Below, in pieces: positions 38,789-49,187 of a stretch of DNA of 64,000 bases. Location of the stretch: the NCBI RefSeq assembly GCF_008370345.1, contig NZ_VTUU01000001.1:730223-794222 (forward strand). Reading direction: 5' to 3'. Both the position numbers and the translations under genes were made by a program. Within the stretch, counting starts at the first letter, position 1, and each line of letters starts with the position of its first letter. This DNA comes from Marinobacter salinexigens (GTDB lineage Bacteria > Pseudomonadota > Gammaproteobacteria > Pseudomonadales > Oleiphilaceae). The notes under the pieces are model-generated. The model did no database searches, was not told the origin of the DNA, and saw nothing but the letters and a program-made list of their open reading frames with translations.

Positions 38789-41589
38789 TACGCGCCCTCC
38801 TTCTTGCTTTTGATTGCTGAGTGAGGAGACAGTCGACCGATGCTGACCAGTGCCAGCAGCGTGGCGCCGATAACTGTCAGGTATACGCCGAGGTCAAACA
38901 CCATGGCTGAGGCTACCTCGAACTTGCCAACGACGGGCCACGTGATATACCCGAAGGTAGATGTGAGGAAGGGGTAGCTGAAGGCGAGGCTGCCGGCACC
39001 GGCAATCACCGCGAACAACAGTCCGAGACCGATCATGTTGTGGTATTTGAATCGCACACGGTCCTGGGTCCAGATCATGCCGCTTGCGATGTACTGGAGA
39101 ATCAGCGCGACAGACGTGATCAGGCCGGCGATAAAACCGCCGCCGGGCATATTGTGCCCACGCAGGAAAATATAGACCGAAACCATCAATGCCAGTGGCA
39201 GCATGGGGCGGGCAATGAGTTTCAGCATCAGCGGATGGCCATCCCGGCTCCAGGCGTGGCCCTGACCATCACCAGGAGGCGGCGTCAGTGCCGTGTTCTT
39301 CAGCATCGCGTAGATGCCAAGCGCGGCAATCGCCAGCACCGTAATTTCGCCAAGGGTATCGAAGCCCCGGAAATCCACCAGAATGACGTTGACCACGTTG
39401 GTGCCGCCACCGCCAGGCTTACTGTTTTCCAGGAAGAACTCCGAGATCGAAGAGAAAGGCTGGGTCAGCATGGCCAGAGTAACCAGTGTCATGCCTGCAC
39501 CTGCTACGAGGGCGATCAAAACGTCCCTTATCCGGCGCGCGGTCGTGGTTTCGATCGGTGTCCACGAAGGCATGTAGTAGAGCGCCAGCATCAGCAGAAC
39601 GATCGTAACCACCTCGACAGAGAGCTGTGTCATGGCGAGGTCCGGTGCGGAGAAGCGGGCGAACGCAAGGGCGACAACCAGGCCCACTACGCTGAGCAGT
39701 ATCAAGGCGTAGAAACGGTCACGATGGAAAACTGCCGTGGCTACAGCACACAGCGCCAGTACCGCGGCGGCAATGCCCGTGGGCCAGTCCACGGGTGTGA
39801 GACCGTTTTCGCCGATGAAAATGCCCATATCCACCAATGGCATGGCCGAGACGGCAACAACACTGACAACCAGCAACAGAGCATAGCGTTGCAGCGAACC
39901 GTTTTCGATCCAGGCAGTAACGGCATGGGCTTTGTCGACAACCCGTGAAACCACCGCTTCGAAGACCGCTTTCTCATCCACTTCCTTGAAGCGGGCATGG
40001 AAATCGAAGAAACGCTGGCGTTGACTGTACATCAGCAAACCGCCAAAGAAGGCGACGAAACTCATTAGCAACGGCAGGTTAAAACCGTGGACGATGGTCA
40101 AGTGGTATTCCGGAACCTCCCCGCCCAGGGTCGCAGAGGCTGCGGCATAGAGTAGCGGGCCAACCGAGACGGCTGGGAATATACCCACCATCACACAGGC
40201 AAACGCCAGAATCTCCACCGGAATTTTCATGTACCTGGGTGGCTCATGGGGTGGATAAATCGGCAGATCCACGGGCTTTCCGTTGAAGAACACGTCATGA
40301 ACGAAACGCGCGGAATAGGCGACCGCGAAGATGCCTGCAAGGGTGGCAATGATGGGCGGGAGCCAGGCAAGCAAGCCAGGCAGGTTCAGTTCCAGCGATT
40401 CGGCAAAGAACATCTCCTTGCTCAGGAACCCGTTGAGTAGCGGAACGCCTGCCATGGACGATGCAGCAACCATGGCCAGGGTGGCGGTATGGGGCATATA
40501 GCGCCACAGGCCATTGATGCGGCGCATGTCCCGGGTGCCGGTCTCATGGTCGATGATGCCTGCGGCCATAAACAGAGACGCTTTGAAAATCGCGTGATTG
40601 ATAACGTGGAACACTGCCGCGACGGCGGCGAGCTTGGTGCCCATACCAAACAGCAGGGTGATCAGGCCCAGATGACTGACCGTGGAGTGCGCCAGCAGAC
40701 CTTTCAGGTCGTGTTTGAACATGGCGGTATAAGCGCCCAGCAGGAGTGTTGCCATGCCGGTGAAGCTGACCATGTAAAACCATTGTTCAGTGCCTGCCAG
40801 GGCCGGATAAAGGCGGGCCATCAGGAAGATCCCGGCTTTTACCATGGTGGCCGAATGCAGGTAGGCAGAAACCGGTGTCGGTGCCTGCATGGCGTGGGGC
40901 AGCCAGAAATGGAACGGGAATTGAGCGGACTTGGTGAATGCGCCAAGAAGCACCAGGGTTAGAGCCACCGGGTAGAGCGAATGTGCTTTGATCAGGTCGC
41001 CAGCAGCCAGAACGTCATCCAACTCGAAACTTCCGACAATGTTACCGATCAGCAGGATACCGGCCAGCAGGGCGAGTCCACCGCCACCGGTAATGGCCAG
41101 TGCCATCCGGGCACCACGTCGGGCATCCTGTTTGTGTGTCCAGAAACTGATCAGAAGAAACGATGTCAGACTGGTCAGTTCCCAGAAAATCATCATCAGC
41201 AGAAGGTTGCTGGAAAGCACAATGCCCAGCATGGAACCCTTGAAGCACAGCAGCAGAGCATAGAACTTGCCGACGTTTTCCTTGGCTTTCAGGTAGTAGC
41301 GGGCATAGAGAATAATCAGCAGGCCAATGACCAGAATAAGCAGGGCAAACAGCAGCGACAATCCATCCAGGCGGAAACTGAGCGAAATACCCAGTGCCGG
41401 GAGCCACTCGTAACTGTGCAGTACCACGCCGCCTTCGGCCAGTGTCTGCCAGTGAGGATACAGCGCTGCCAGAGCAATCAGTGCAGGTACGGAAGATGCT
41501 ATAGCAATTGCCGTACGGCCGCCCTGGGCGAACAGGGGCGCTGCGATAGCACCCAGGAAAGGGAGTAAAACAACCAGCGGTAGCGACAT
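38788..41589 (-). CDS. mrpA: Mrp Na+/H+ antiporter subunit A, fused to B
   Basis: 933 residues. The first 500 are a NuoL-like pump domain (MIFWELTSLTSFLLISFWTH, AQFPFHFWLPHAMQAPTPVS, AYLHSATMVKAGIFLMARLY), followed by the MrpA C-terminal extension. The last 200 residues correspond to MrpB (DUF4040 and MnhB-type helices: APDLAMTQLSVEVVTIVLLM, TLGEITVLAIAALGIYAMLK and GGGFIAGLITSVALILQYIA). This is the group-2, six-gene form of the complex with A and B joined. It is the first gene of the operon; about 350 bases separate it from fadH in the other direction. Confidence 0.94.
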   Translation of the reverse strand: MSLPLVVLLPFLGAIAAPLFAQGGRTAIAIASSVPALIALAALYPHWQTLAEGGVVLHSYEWLPALGISLSFRLDGLSLLFALLILVIGLLIILYARYYLKAKENVGKFYALLLCFKGSMLGIVLSSNLLLMMIFWELTSLTSFLLISFWTHKQDARRGARMALAITGGGGLALLAGILLIGNIVGSFELDDVLAAGDLIKAHSLYPVALTLVLLGAFTKSAQFPFHFWLPHAMQAPTPVSAYLHSATMVKAGIFLMARLYPALAGTEQWFYMVSFTGMATLLLGAYTAMFKHDLKGLLAHSTVSHLGLITLLFGMGTKLAAVAAVFHVINHAIFKASLFMAAGIIDHETGTRDMRRINGLWRYMPHTATLAMVAASSMAGVPLLNGFLSKEMFFAESLELNLPGLLAWLPPIIATLAGIFAVAYSARFVHDVFFNGKPVDLPIYPPHEPPRYMKIPVEILAFACVMVGIFPAVSVGPLLYAAASATLGGEVPEYHLTIVHGFNLPLLMSFVAFFGGLLMYSQRQRFFDFHARFKEVDEKAVFEAVVSRVVDKAHAVTAWIENGSLQRYALLLVVSVVAVSAMPLVDMGIFIGENGLTPVDWPTGIAAAVLALCAVATAVFHRDRFYALILLSVVGLVVALAFARFSAPDLAMTQLSVEVVTIVLLMLALYYMPSWTPIETTTARRIRDVLIALVAGAGMTLVTLAMLTQPFSSISEFFLENSKPGGGGTNVVNVILVDFRGFDTLGEITVLAIAALGIYAMLKNTALTPPPGDGQGHAWSRDGHPLMLKLIARPMLPLALMVSVYIFLRGHNMPGGGFIAGLITSVALILQYIASGMIWTQDRVRFKYHNMIGLGLLFAVIAGAGSLAFSYPFLTSTFGYITWPVVGKFEVASAMVFDLGVYLTVIGATLLALVSIGRLSPHSAIKSKKEGA

Positions 41590-41837
41590 CGCAACCTCTT
41601 AAGTCGGTTCTTCTTTTCAGGTGTGTGGAGTCAGGTGCTTGCCTGAGTTTAGTCTCCGGTTAGCGCTCGTGCACCCGAACCGGGCACTGTGTGTAGCGCA
41701 AAAAGTCGTCTTAGAGGCGGGCGGGTGGATCCGGGAAATACGGAAGACGCCCCCGATGTCGCGCGATATCGGCGATGATGGGAGGGCGATTGTAATGCAT
41801 GCAGCCGAAGGACCTTGCGGTCATGGTTGCTCCGTGA
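41590..41837. other. intergenic region between mrp operon and fadH
   Basis: This stretch must contain the mrp promoter and 5' leader. Short open frames cross it without ribosome sites. I see no strong terminator or repeat, and nothing else I can support. Confidence 0.45.
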
Positions 41838-41902
41838 GTCAAACTTGACTGCAGATGATACGTGGCGCGCCCCGAAGGTCAAGTCAACTTGTGATTGATC
41901 AA
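41838..41902. promoter_or_regulatory. three short palindromes upstream of fadH
   Basis: GTCAAACTTGAC (41838-41849), CAAGTCAACTTG (41880-41891) and TTGATCAA (41895-41902) are each inverted repeats built on TCAA/TTGA. They end 36 bases before the fadH ATG, where an operator is expected. The regulator is unknown. Confidence 0.4.
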
Positions 41903-41929
41903 GGATATACTGACGATAAATTTCTGTGA

Positions 41930-43993
<2,064 letters not shown>

Positions 43994-44035
43994 CCAGACC
44001 AAAATGATCAGTTGGTGACGTATTCTGTCATTCAC

Positions 44036-44200
44036 TTACCGTGTGGTTTTCAGCGCGTCAGAAATGGCCTGGGCTTCGGCCTCCAGAACTTTACAGCGCA
44101 ACGTGTTGCCTTGTTGCGCAGCCTGGGCCAGCTGTTTCTGCTTCATGTCGTAGAGACGGCTGAGAATATCTGTCTGGCTTGATTTGATCGGTGCGTTCAT
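44036..44200 (-). CDS. 54-residue hypothetical helical protein
   Basis: A short frame with a perfect GGGGAGG ribosome site 6 bases before its ATG at 44200. The product is polar and helical: MNAPIKSSQTDILSRLYDMK, then a glutamine/alanine-rich stretch (QKQLAQAAQQ) with one cysteine further on. No membrane segment or signal peptide; probably a small coiled-coil protein. It converges on fadH (43 bases apart). Family unknown; conservation in relatives would be the test. Confidence 0.65.
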   Translation of the reverse strand: MNAPIKSSQTDILSRLYDMKQKQLAQAAQQGNTLRCKVLEAEAQAISDALKTTR

Positions 44201-44385
44201 GGCGAACCTCCCCACTGTTACACCTGTGTCGAAATTCTTTACTGAAAGAGGTTAAAACCGGCCTTTCAGCTAAAATAACGCATATTCCATACCACGTTGT
44301 GCCCGTATCGGGAGCCGGGATTAAAGCGTCTGTAATGACTTTGGTATAAACCCATCAAGGATCTCGGGAAAAGGGACAGGTTTTG

Positions 44386-45543
44386 ATGTGCAGAATGAGA
44401 GTGTTGGTTGCCTTGATGCTTATGGCTTTCTCTCATCCGGGGATGGCGGAGTTGCGGCCAAGAATTGCCGTATTCACCGTTGCGGATACGCCATTCTGGA
44501 CATTGGTCAGTCGTTTTGCTGAAGCCGCAGGAGATAGCCTGAACGCCGATGTTGATGTGTTCAACCTGCAACTGAACCGGGTGAGATTCCGGGAACTGAT
44601 GGACGAGGTGATCTCGGACGAGACATCGGGCTATGACGCCCTGGTTTTTCCCAACTTCCTGAAAACGGCGGCGGGTGCCCTGAAAACCTGTGAACTGAAC
44701 CGGATTGTGTGTGTTCTTTACAACGGGGACCTTGAAGACAACGAGCGAAGAACCCTCGGCAAGCCGGGGCAGCACTTGCAATACTGGGCTGCGCACCTGG
44801 TGCCGGGCGATGCCAATGCCAGCGAGACAATGACGCAGATTCTGGTACAGTCTGCCCGCGAACAACGCCCCCAGGGGGCCCTACAGATGTTTGGTGTCAA
44901 CGGTTACCGGTTTGACCAGCCTGCAGTCGATCGCGCTGCCGGTCTGAATCGGGTACTGGCTGCAGACCCCGGGTTGCACATGCATCAGGTTGTTTACACC
45001 GACTGGAGTGAGGATGATGCCCATTTCCGGACGCAGCGCCTGCTGGAACGGTACCCCGAGACCCGGATCATATGGTCAGGCAATTACCGGTCGACGTCGG
45101 GCGTTCTCAGGGCCCTTCATGAGGCGGGGTGGGTGCCGGGTAAAGACGTAAAGGTTAACTCCTTTGGTTTCGGCGGCAGCGCCATGGAGGAACTGGCGGG
45201 GGGCGAAATTGAGGTGACGGCAGGCGGACACTTTATGGAAGGGGCGTGGTCCGTTGTTGTCGCGTACGATGCGGTTATGGCATCCAAAGGGGCGAAGTCC
45301 CTGGAATACTATGATCTGAAAACGCCACTGCTGATTGTCACCCGTGAAAACCTGGCGAAAGTTCGCCGGGTTATGTCATTGCTGGAGCAACAGCCTGACA
45401 GGCTTCGCCGGGTAGATTTTGCGAGATACTCCAGGGTAAGGGGGAATCAGGACGGGCCCCATGAGTTTTCAGCCATGGACGTATTCGATGCCCTTGATGA
45501 ATACGAAGCCTCAGCGGAATCGAGCCCTGTAATCGCTCGGTGA
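44386..45543 (+). CDS. periplasmic type-1 solute-binding protein
   Basis: 385 residues: a signal peptide (LVALMLMAFSHPGMAE) and a two-lobed periplasmic binding fold of the sugar-binding/LacI type (IAVFTVADTPFWTLVSRFAE, YDALVFPNFLKTAAGAL, MFGVNGYRFDQPAVDRAAGL, TRIIWSGNYRSTSGVLRALH). Such proteins deliver a sugar-like ligand or autoinducer to an ABC importer or a membrane sensor. No permease, ATPase or kinase gene is adjacent, so it is an orphan here and could act with a sensor encoded elsewhere. Its last 33 bases overlap the convergent AraC-family gene. Confidence 0.78.
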   Translation: MCRMRVLVALMLMAFSHPGMAELRPRIAVFTVADTPFWTLVSRFAEAAGDSLNADVDVFNLQLNRVRFRELMDEVISDETSGYDALVFPNFLKTAAGALKTCELNRIVCVLYNGDLEDNERRTLGKPGQHLQYWAAHLVPGDANASETMTQILVQSAREQRPQGALQMFGVNGYRFDQPAVDRAAGLNRVLAADPGLHMHQVVYTDWSEDDAHFRTQRLLERYPETRIIWSGNYRSTSGVLRALHEAGWVPGKDVKVNSFGFGGSAMEELAGGEIEVTAGGHFMEGAWSVVVAYDAVMASKGAKSLEYYDLKTPLLIVTRENLAKVRRVMSLLEQQPDRLRRVDFARYSRVRGNQDGPHEFSAMDVFDALDEYEASAESSPVIAR

Positions 45544-46488
45544 CAGCCCTGTGTGCCGACGGACAAGCCGTGAAAACGAACTGACGTCCTCGTACCCGAC
45601 CTCCCGGGTGATGGTTTCAATCGTCGCTGTCGATGACTCCAATCGTCTTCTGGCTTCCTCAACCCGTAATAATTGCAGGTAGGTCGTTGGTGAATCTCCT
45701 GTAGCAGCCTTGAAGCGGCGCATCAGCGAGCGACAGGTCAAACCAGCCTCATCAGCCATGCGTTCAAGGGTAACCCGGGCGGCATAGTTGCCGTCCAGCC
45801 AATCCTGCAGTTTCGTGATCGCTGCATCGTCATGATATCGCTTGGCCTGCAGGGCACTGTAGGGAGCCTGGCTGGTTCTGCCTGCATCTATCACAAAGGA
45901 TTTTGCCAGTTGCCGGGCGACCTCCGGGCCGGCGTAGCGTTCCACCAGATAAACCCCGAGATCCCACCATGCCATACCTCCACCGGCACACGCGATGGGG
46001 CCATCTACGGTAATCAGCTTCTCCGGTCGACAGATTACGGAAGGGAAGCGCGTCCGGAACTGGTTGCTGAAGCCCCAATGTGTGGTTGCTTCCCGGCCAT
46101 TCAGCAGCCCGGCTTCGCCGAGAAGGAAGGCTCCGGTGCAGTTGCTGGCCAGTTGAAGGCCCTCTTTATTCTGATGTGACAGCCATGTAACCAGTTCCGG
46201 GTTCTGCTCCAGAACGGGCACGATGGGGCCGCCAATGGTTGGGACAACAATCAGATCAGACTGGGCAGTTTCCGGGGAATTCCAGGAGCCGTCGGCCAGC
46301 AGAGTGAGGCCGTTGATACAGCGACAGGGGCCGCCATCCCGTGTAAGCAGCCTGGTTTGGAAAAACGACTGCGGGCTGTCGCCCTGAATACGAGCCCAGG
46401 TAACCCCTGCCAACCGGAACAGGTCGATGATACCGGTTATGGCACTGGCAAGGGCGCTGTCGAATCCGATAACAGAAACGGTATACAT
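45511..46488 (-). CDS. GlxA-type AraC-family regulator
   Basis: 325 residues: an N-terminal DJ-1/PfpI-like (class I glutamine amidotransferase-like) domain containing ASNCTGAFLLGEAGLLNGRE, with cysteine at the usual nucleophile-elbow position, followed by an AraC-type double helix-turn-helix (RMADEAGLTCRSLMRRFKAA, then ITREVGYEDVSSFSRLVRRH). Members such as GlxA regulate catabolic genes in response to small metabolites. It is divergent from the acyl-CoA dehydrogenase/crotonase operon (114 bases between starts), which makes that operon the most likely target. Confidence 0.87.
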   Translation of the reverse strand: MYTVSVIGFDSALASAITGIIDLFRLAGVTWARIQGDSPQSFFQTRLLTRDGGPCRCINGLTLLADGSWNSPETAQSDLIVVPTIGGPIVPVLEQNPELVTWLSHQNKEGLQLASNCTGAFLLGEAGLLNGREATTHWGFSNQFRTRFPSVICRPEKLITVDGPIACAGGGMAWWDLGVYLVERYAGPEVARQLAKSFVIDAGRTSQAPYSALQAKRYHDDAAITKLQDWLDGNYAARVTLERMADEAGLTCRSLMRRFKAATGDSPTTYLQLLRVEEARRRLESSTATIETITREVGYEDVSSFSRLVRRHTGLSPSDYRARFR

Positions 46489-46602
46489 AAGTGTTAATGG
46501 TTTATCAGGGGTTGGCGATATTGACCATGATTATGTCATATATGCCGGTTTCTTCCTTCCACCTCCTGTGACACTCTTGGTTCCAACAACAGGAGACCAA
46601 TA

Positions 46603-48405
46603 ATGACTGACACTCTGATCGACCGCCGCGACCTCGCGTTCCAGCTCTACGATGTGCTCGATACCGAGAGCCTGACTGGGCGGGAGCGCTTCAGCGAGCA
46701 TAGCCGGGACACCTTTGATGCCGTTATCGAAACCGCGGATAAAATGGCCCGGGAGAAATTTGCTACTCATAACAGTGCTGCGGACAAAAACGAGCCACGG
46801 TTCGTTGACGGTCGGGTGGACATGTTGCCGGATGTAAAGGAAGCCTTCGATGCCTATGCCGAGGCTGGTTTTATTGCCGGTCGATACGACTATGAACTCG
46901 GTGGAATGCAATTACCCGAGTCCATAATGGCCGCCTGCAACGGCTTCTTTACCGCCGCCAACCCTGGCACAGCAGGTTACCCCTTCCTGACCACGGCCGC
47001 CGCGAATCTGATCCGGGTGTTTGGTAGTGAGCAGCAGAGAGCTACCTTCCTGCCTCCAATGCTTTCGGGCCGGTTCACCGGGACCATGGCGCTGACGGAG
47101 CCTCACGCAGGCTCCTCCCTGGCGGATATTCGCACCTCGGCTACCCCGACCGATGACGGCCATTACCTCATTAAAGGGGCGAAGATCTTCATCTCCGGCG
47201 GAGAACAGTCCATCACGGAAAATATCGTGCACATGGTGCTGGCCAAGATCAAAGGTGCACCCGCAGGCGTCAAAGGCATTTCGCTGTTCATCGTGCCCAA
47301 GCTCCTGGTGGATGCTGACGGCAAGGCAACGGGGCGCAACGGTGTCAGCCTGGCTGGCCTGATCCATAAACTGGGTTATCGCGGAACCACCTCTACTGCC
47401 CTGAGCTTCGGCGATGATGCTCCTTGCCACGGTTATCTGGTGGGTGAGCCCCATCAGGGCCTGAGGTACATGTTCCAGATGATGAACGAGGCCCGGGTAG
47501 GGGTCGGTTTTGGCGCAGCAGTTATCGGTTATCGTGGCTACATGCACAGCCTGGAATATGCGAAGGACCGTCTACAGGGGCGCAAGCCTTCCGAGAAGAA
47601 TCCGGAGGCGCCGCAGGTTCCAATTATTGAGCACGCTGATGTGCGGCGTATGCTGCTGGCACAGAAGGCCTACAGCGAGGGGGGGCTGGCGCTTTGCCTG
47701 TATGGTGCCCGGCTTATGGATGATCTGCACACTCATCCGGATCAGCAGAAACGCATGGAGGCCGGCAAACTTCTGGACCTTCTTACTCCTGTCATCAAGG
47801 CCTGGCCGTCAGAATTTGGTCCCAAAGCCAATGATCTCGCTATTCAGGTCTATGGTGGTGCCGGATATACCCGGGAGTACCCGGTCGAACAGTGCTGGCG
47901 GGATAATCGCCTGAACCCGATCCACGAGGGTACCAACGGCATCCAGGCGCTGGACCTGCTTGGCCGGAAAATCTGGCAGGACCAGAGCCATGGCCTGCAG
48001 TTACTGATGCAGGAAATGCAGGTGGATCTCCAGGCCGCATCCAGCGACCGTTGCCAGCAGTGGGCGTTGTCTCTGAGTGAAACCCTGCAGCAGGCGGTGA
48101 AGGTCACCCAAAGCCTTGGCAAGTCCCTGATGAGTGAAAACCCGGACCATGTTCTGGCCAACGCATCATGTTACCTGCACCTGTTTGGCCACATCATTGT
48201 GTCCTGGATGTGGCTGCGCCAGGCCAACGCGGCCGAAATGGCGATGGCTTCAGCCGTAAACGATGATGATCGGAACTTCTACCAGGGGAAGCTTCAGGCT
48301 GCCCAGTATTTCTTCCACTGGGAACTCCCCACTGTCGCCCAGGACCTGGTGTTGCTGAAAAATCAGGATGATACTTGTCTGAACATGAAAGCGGAGTGGT
48401 TCTGA
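46603..48405 (+). CDS. acyl-CoA dehydrogenase, 600-residue type
   Basis: 600 residues with the acyl-CoA dehydrogenase fold extended by a C-terminal helical domain (PF12806-like), as in the DmdC/FadE-like long form. Motifs: FTGTMALTEPHAGSSLADIR near residue 165, MNEARVGVGFGAAVIGYRGY near 295, YGGAGYTREYPVEQCWRDNR near 415, then the glutamate-containing IHEGTNGIQALDLLG. It introduces the 2,3 double bond in an acyl-CoA and passes electrons through ETF. AGGAG precedes the ATG. The stop overlaps the crotonase start by one base. Substrate chain length is not evident. Confidence 0.9.
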   Translation: MTDTLIDRRDLAFQLYDVLDTESLTGRERFSEHSRDTFDAVIETADKMAREKFATHNSAADKNEPRFVDGRVDMLPDVKEAFDAYAEAGFIAGRYDYELGGMQLPESIMAACNGFFTAANPGTAGYPFLTTAAANLIRVFGSEQQRATFLPPMLSGRFTGTMALTEPHAGSSLADIRTSATPTDDGHYLIKGAKIFISGGEQSITENIVHMVLAKIKGAPAGVKGISLFIVPKLLVDADGKATGRNGVSLAGLIHKLGYRGTTSTALSFGDDAPCHGYLVGEPHQGLRYMFQMMNEARVGVGFGAAVIGYRGYMHSLEYAKDRLQGRKPSEKNPEAPQVPIIEHADVRRMLLAQKAYSEGGLALCLYGARLMDDLHTHPDQQKRMEAGKLLDLLTPVIKAWPSEFGPKANDLAIQVYGGAGYTREYPVEQCWRDNRLNPIHEGTNGIQALDLLGRKIWQDQSHGLQLLMQEMQVDLQAASSDRCQQWALSLSETLQQAVKVTQSLGKSLMSENPDHVLANASCYLHLFGHIIVSWMWLRQANAAEMAMASAVNDDDRNFYQGKLQAAQYFFHWELPTVAQDLVLLKNQDDTCLNMKAEWF

Positions 48406-49184
48406 TGAGTCTGGTTAATGTAACGAAGAAAGGCCATATCCTGCTGATTGGTCTTAATCGTCCGGACAAGATGAATGCCATGAACCGGGCTATGTACCAT
48501 GAAATTGCGTCTGCCTATTACCAGTTGGAGCAGGATGACGAGCTTCGGGTAGGGCTTATGTACGCCGAAGGGGACCATTTCACCAGTGGTCTCCAGCTGG
48601 ACGACTGGGCTGGCGTATTTGCTAACGGCAAAGGGATCGAACCCGGTGAGGGGGAACTGGACCCGTTCCACATAACCGGGCCCGGCCTCAGCAAGCCGGT
48701 GGTATTCGCCGCCCAGGGAATCTGTTTCACCTGTGGTGTCGAAATGATGCTCAACACGGACATCCGGGTTGCCGCCAAAGGCACCCGCTTCGCCCAACTG
48801 GAAGTTAAACGGGGAATCTTTGCCTGCGGCGGCGCGACCATTCGGTTGCCACGTGAGATCGGCTGGGGCAATGCCCAACGATATTTGCTGACCGGAGATG
48901 AATGGACTGCCGAACAGGCTCATAAATGGGGGCTGATTCAGGAACTGGTGGAGCCGGGGGAACAGTTCGCGGTTGCTTACTCCATTGCTGAGAAGATCGC
49001 GAAGGCTGCCCCGTTGGGGGTTCGAGGCAGCCTGAAGTCGTCGAAAATCTCGGTCAGCGAAGGTCAGGAAGCAGCCAAACAGCAGCTGTTTCCTGAGTTG
49101 CAGCCGGTCATGTCCAGCGACGATGTAAAGGAAGGCATTCAGTCTTTCCTTGAGCGGCGGGATGCCGCGTTCAAAGGTCGCTAG
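48405..49184 (+). CDS. enoyl-CoA hydratase/crotonase family protein
   Basis: 259 residues, a normal single-domain crotonase. The CoA-site and oxyanion-hole region reads DHFTSGLQLDDWAGVF, then AAQGICFTCGVEMMLNTDIR with a glutamate in the first catalytic position, and AQLEVKRGIFACGG with a glutamate near the second. Enoyl-CoA hydratase activity is expected, but crotonase-fold enzymes also catalyse isomerisation or hydrolysis. GGAG lies 8 bases before the ATG, which overlaps the dehydrogenase stop. It makes a two-gene beta-oxidation operon with the preceding gene and converges on alkB with only 3 bases between stops. Confidence 0.88.
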   Translation: MSLVNVTKKGHILLIGLNRPDKMNAMNRAMYHEIASAYYQLEQDDELRVGLMYAEGDHFTSGLQLDDWAGVFANGKGIEPGEGELDPFHITGPGLSKPVVFAAQGICFTCGVEMMLNTDIRVAAKGTRFAQLEVKRGIFACGGATIRLPREIGWGNAQRYLLTGDEWTAEQAHKWGLIQELVEPGEQFAVAYSIAEKIAKAAPLGVRGSLKSSKISVSEGQEAAKQQLFPELQPVMSSDDVKEGIQSFLERRDAAFKGR

Positions 49185-49187
49185 CGA

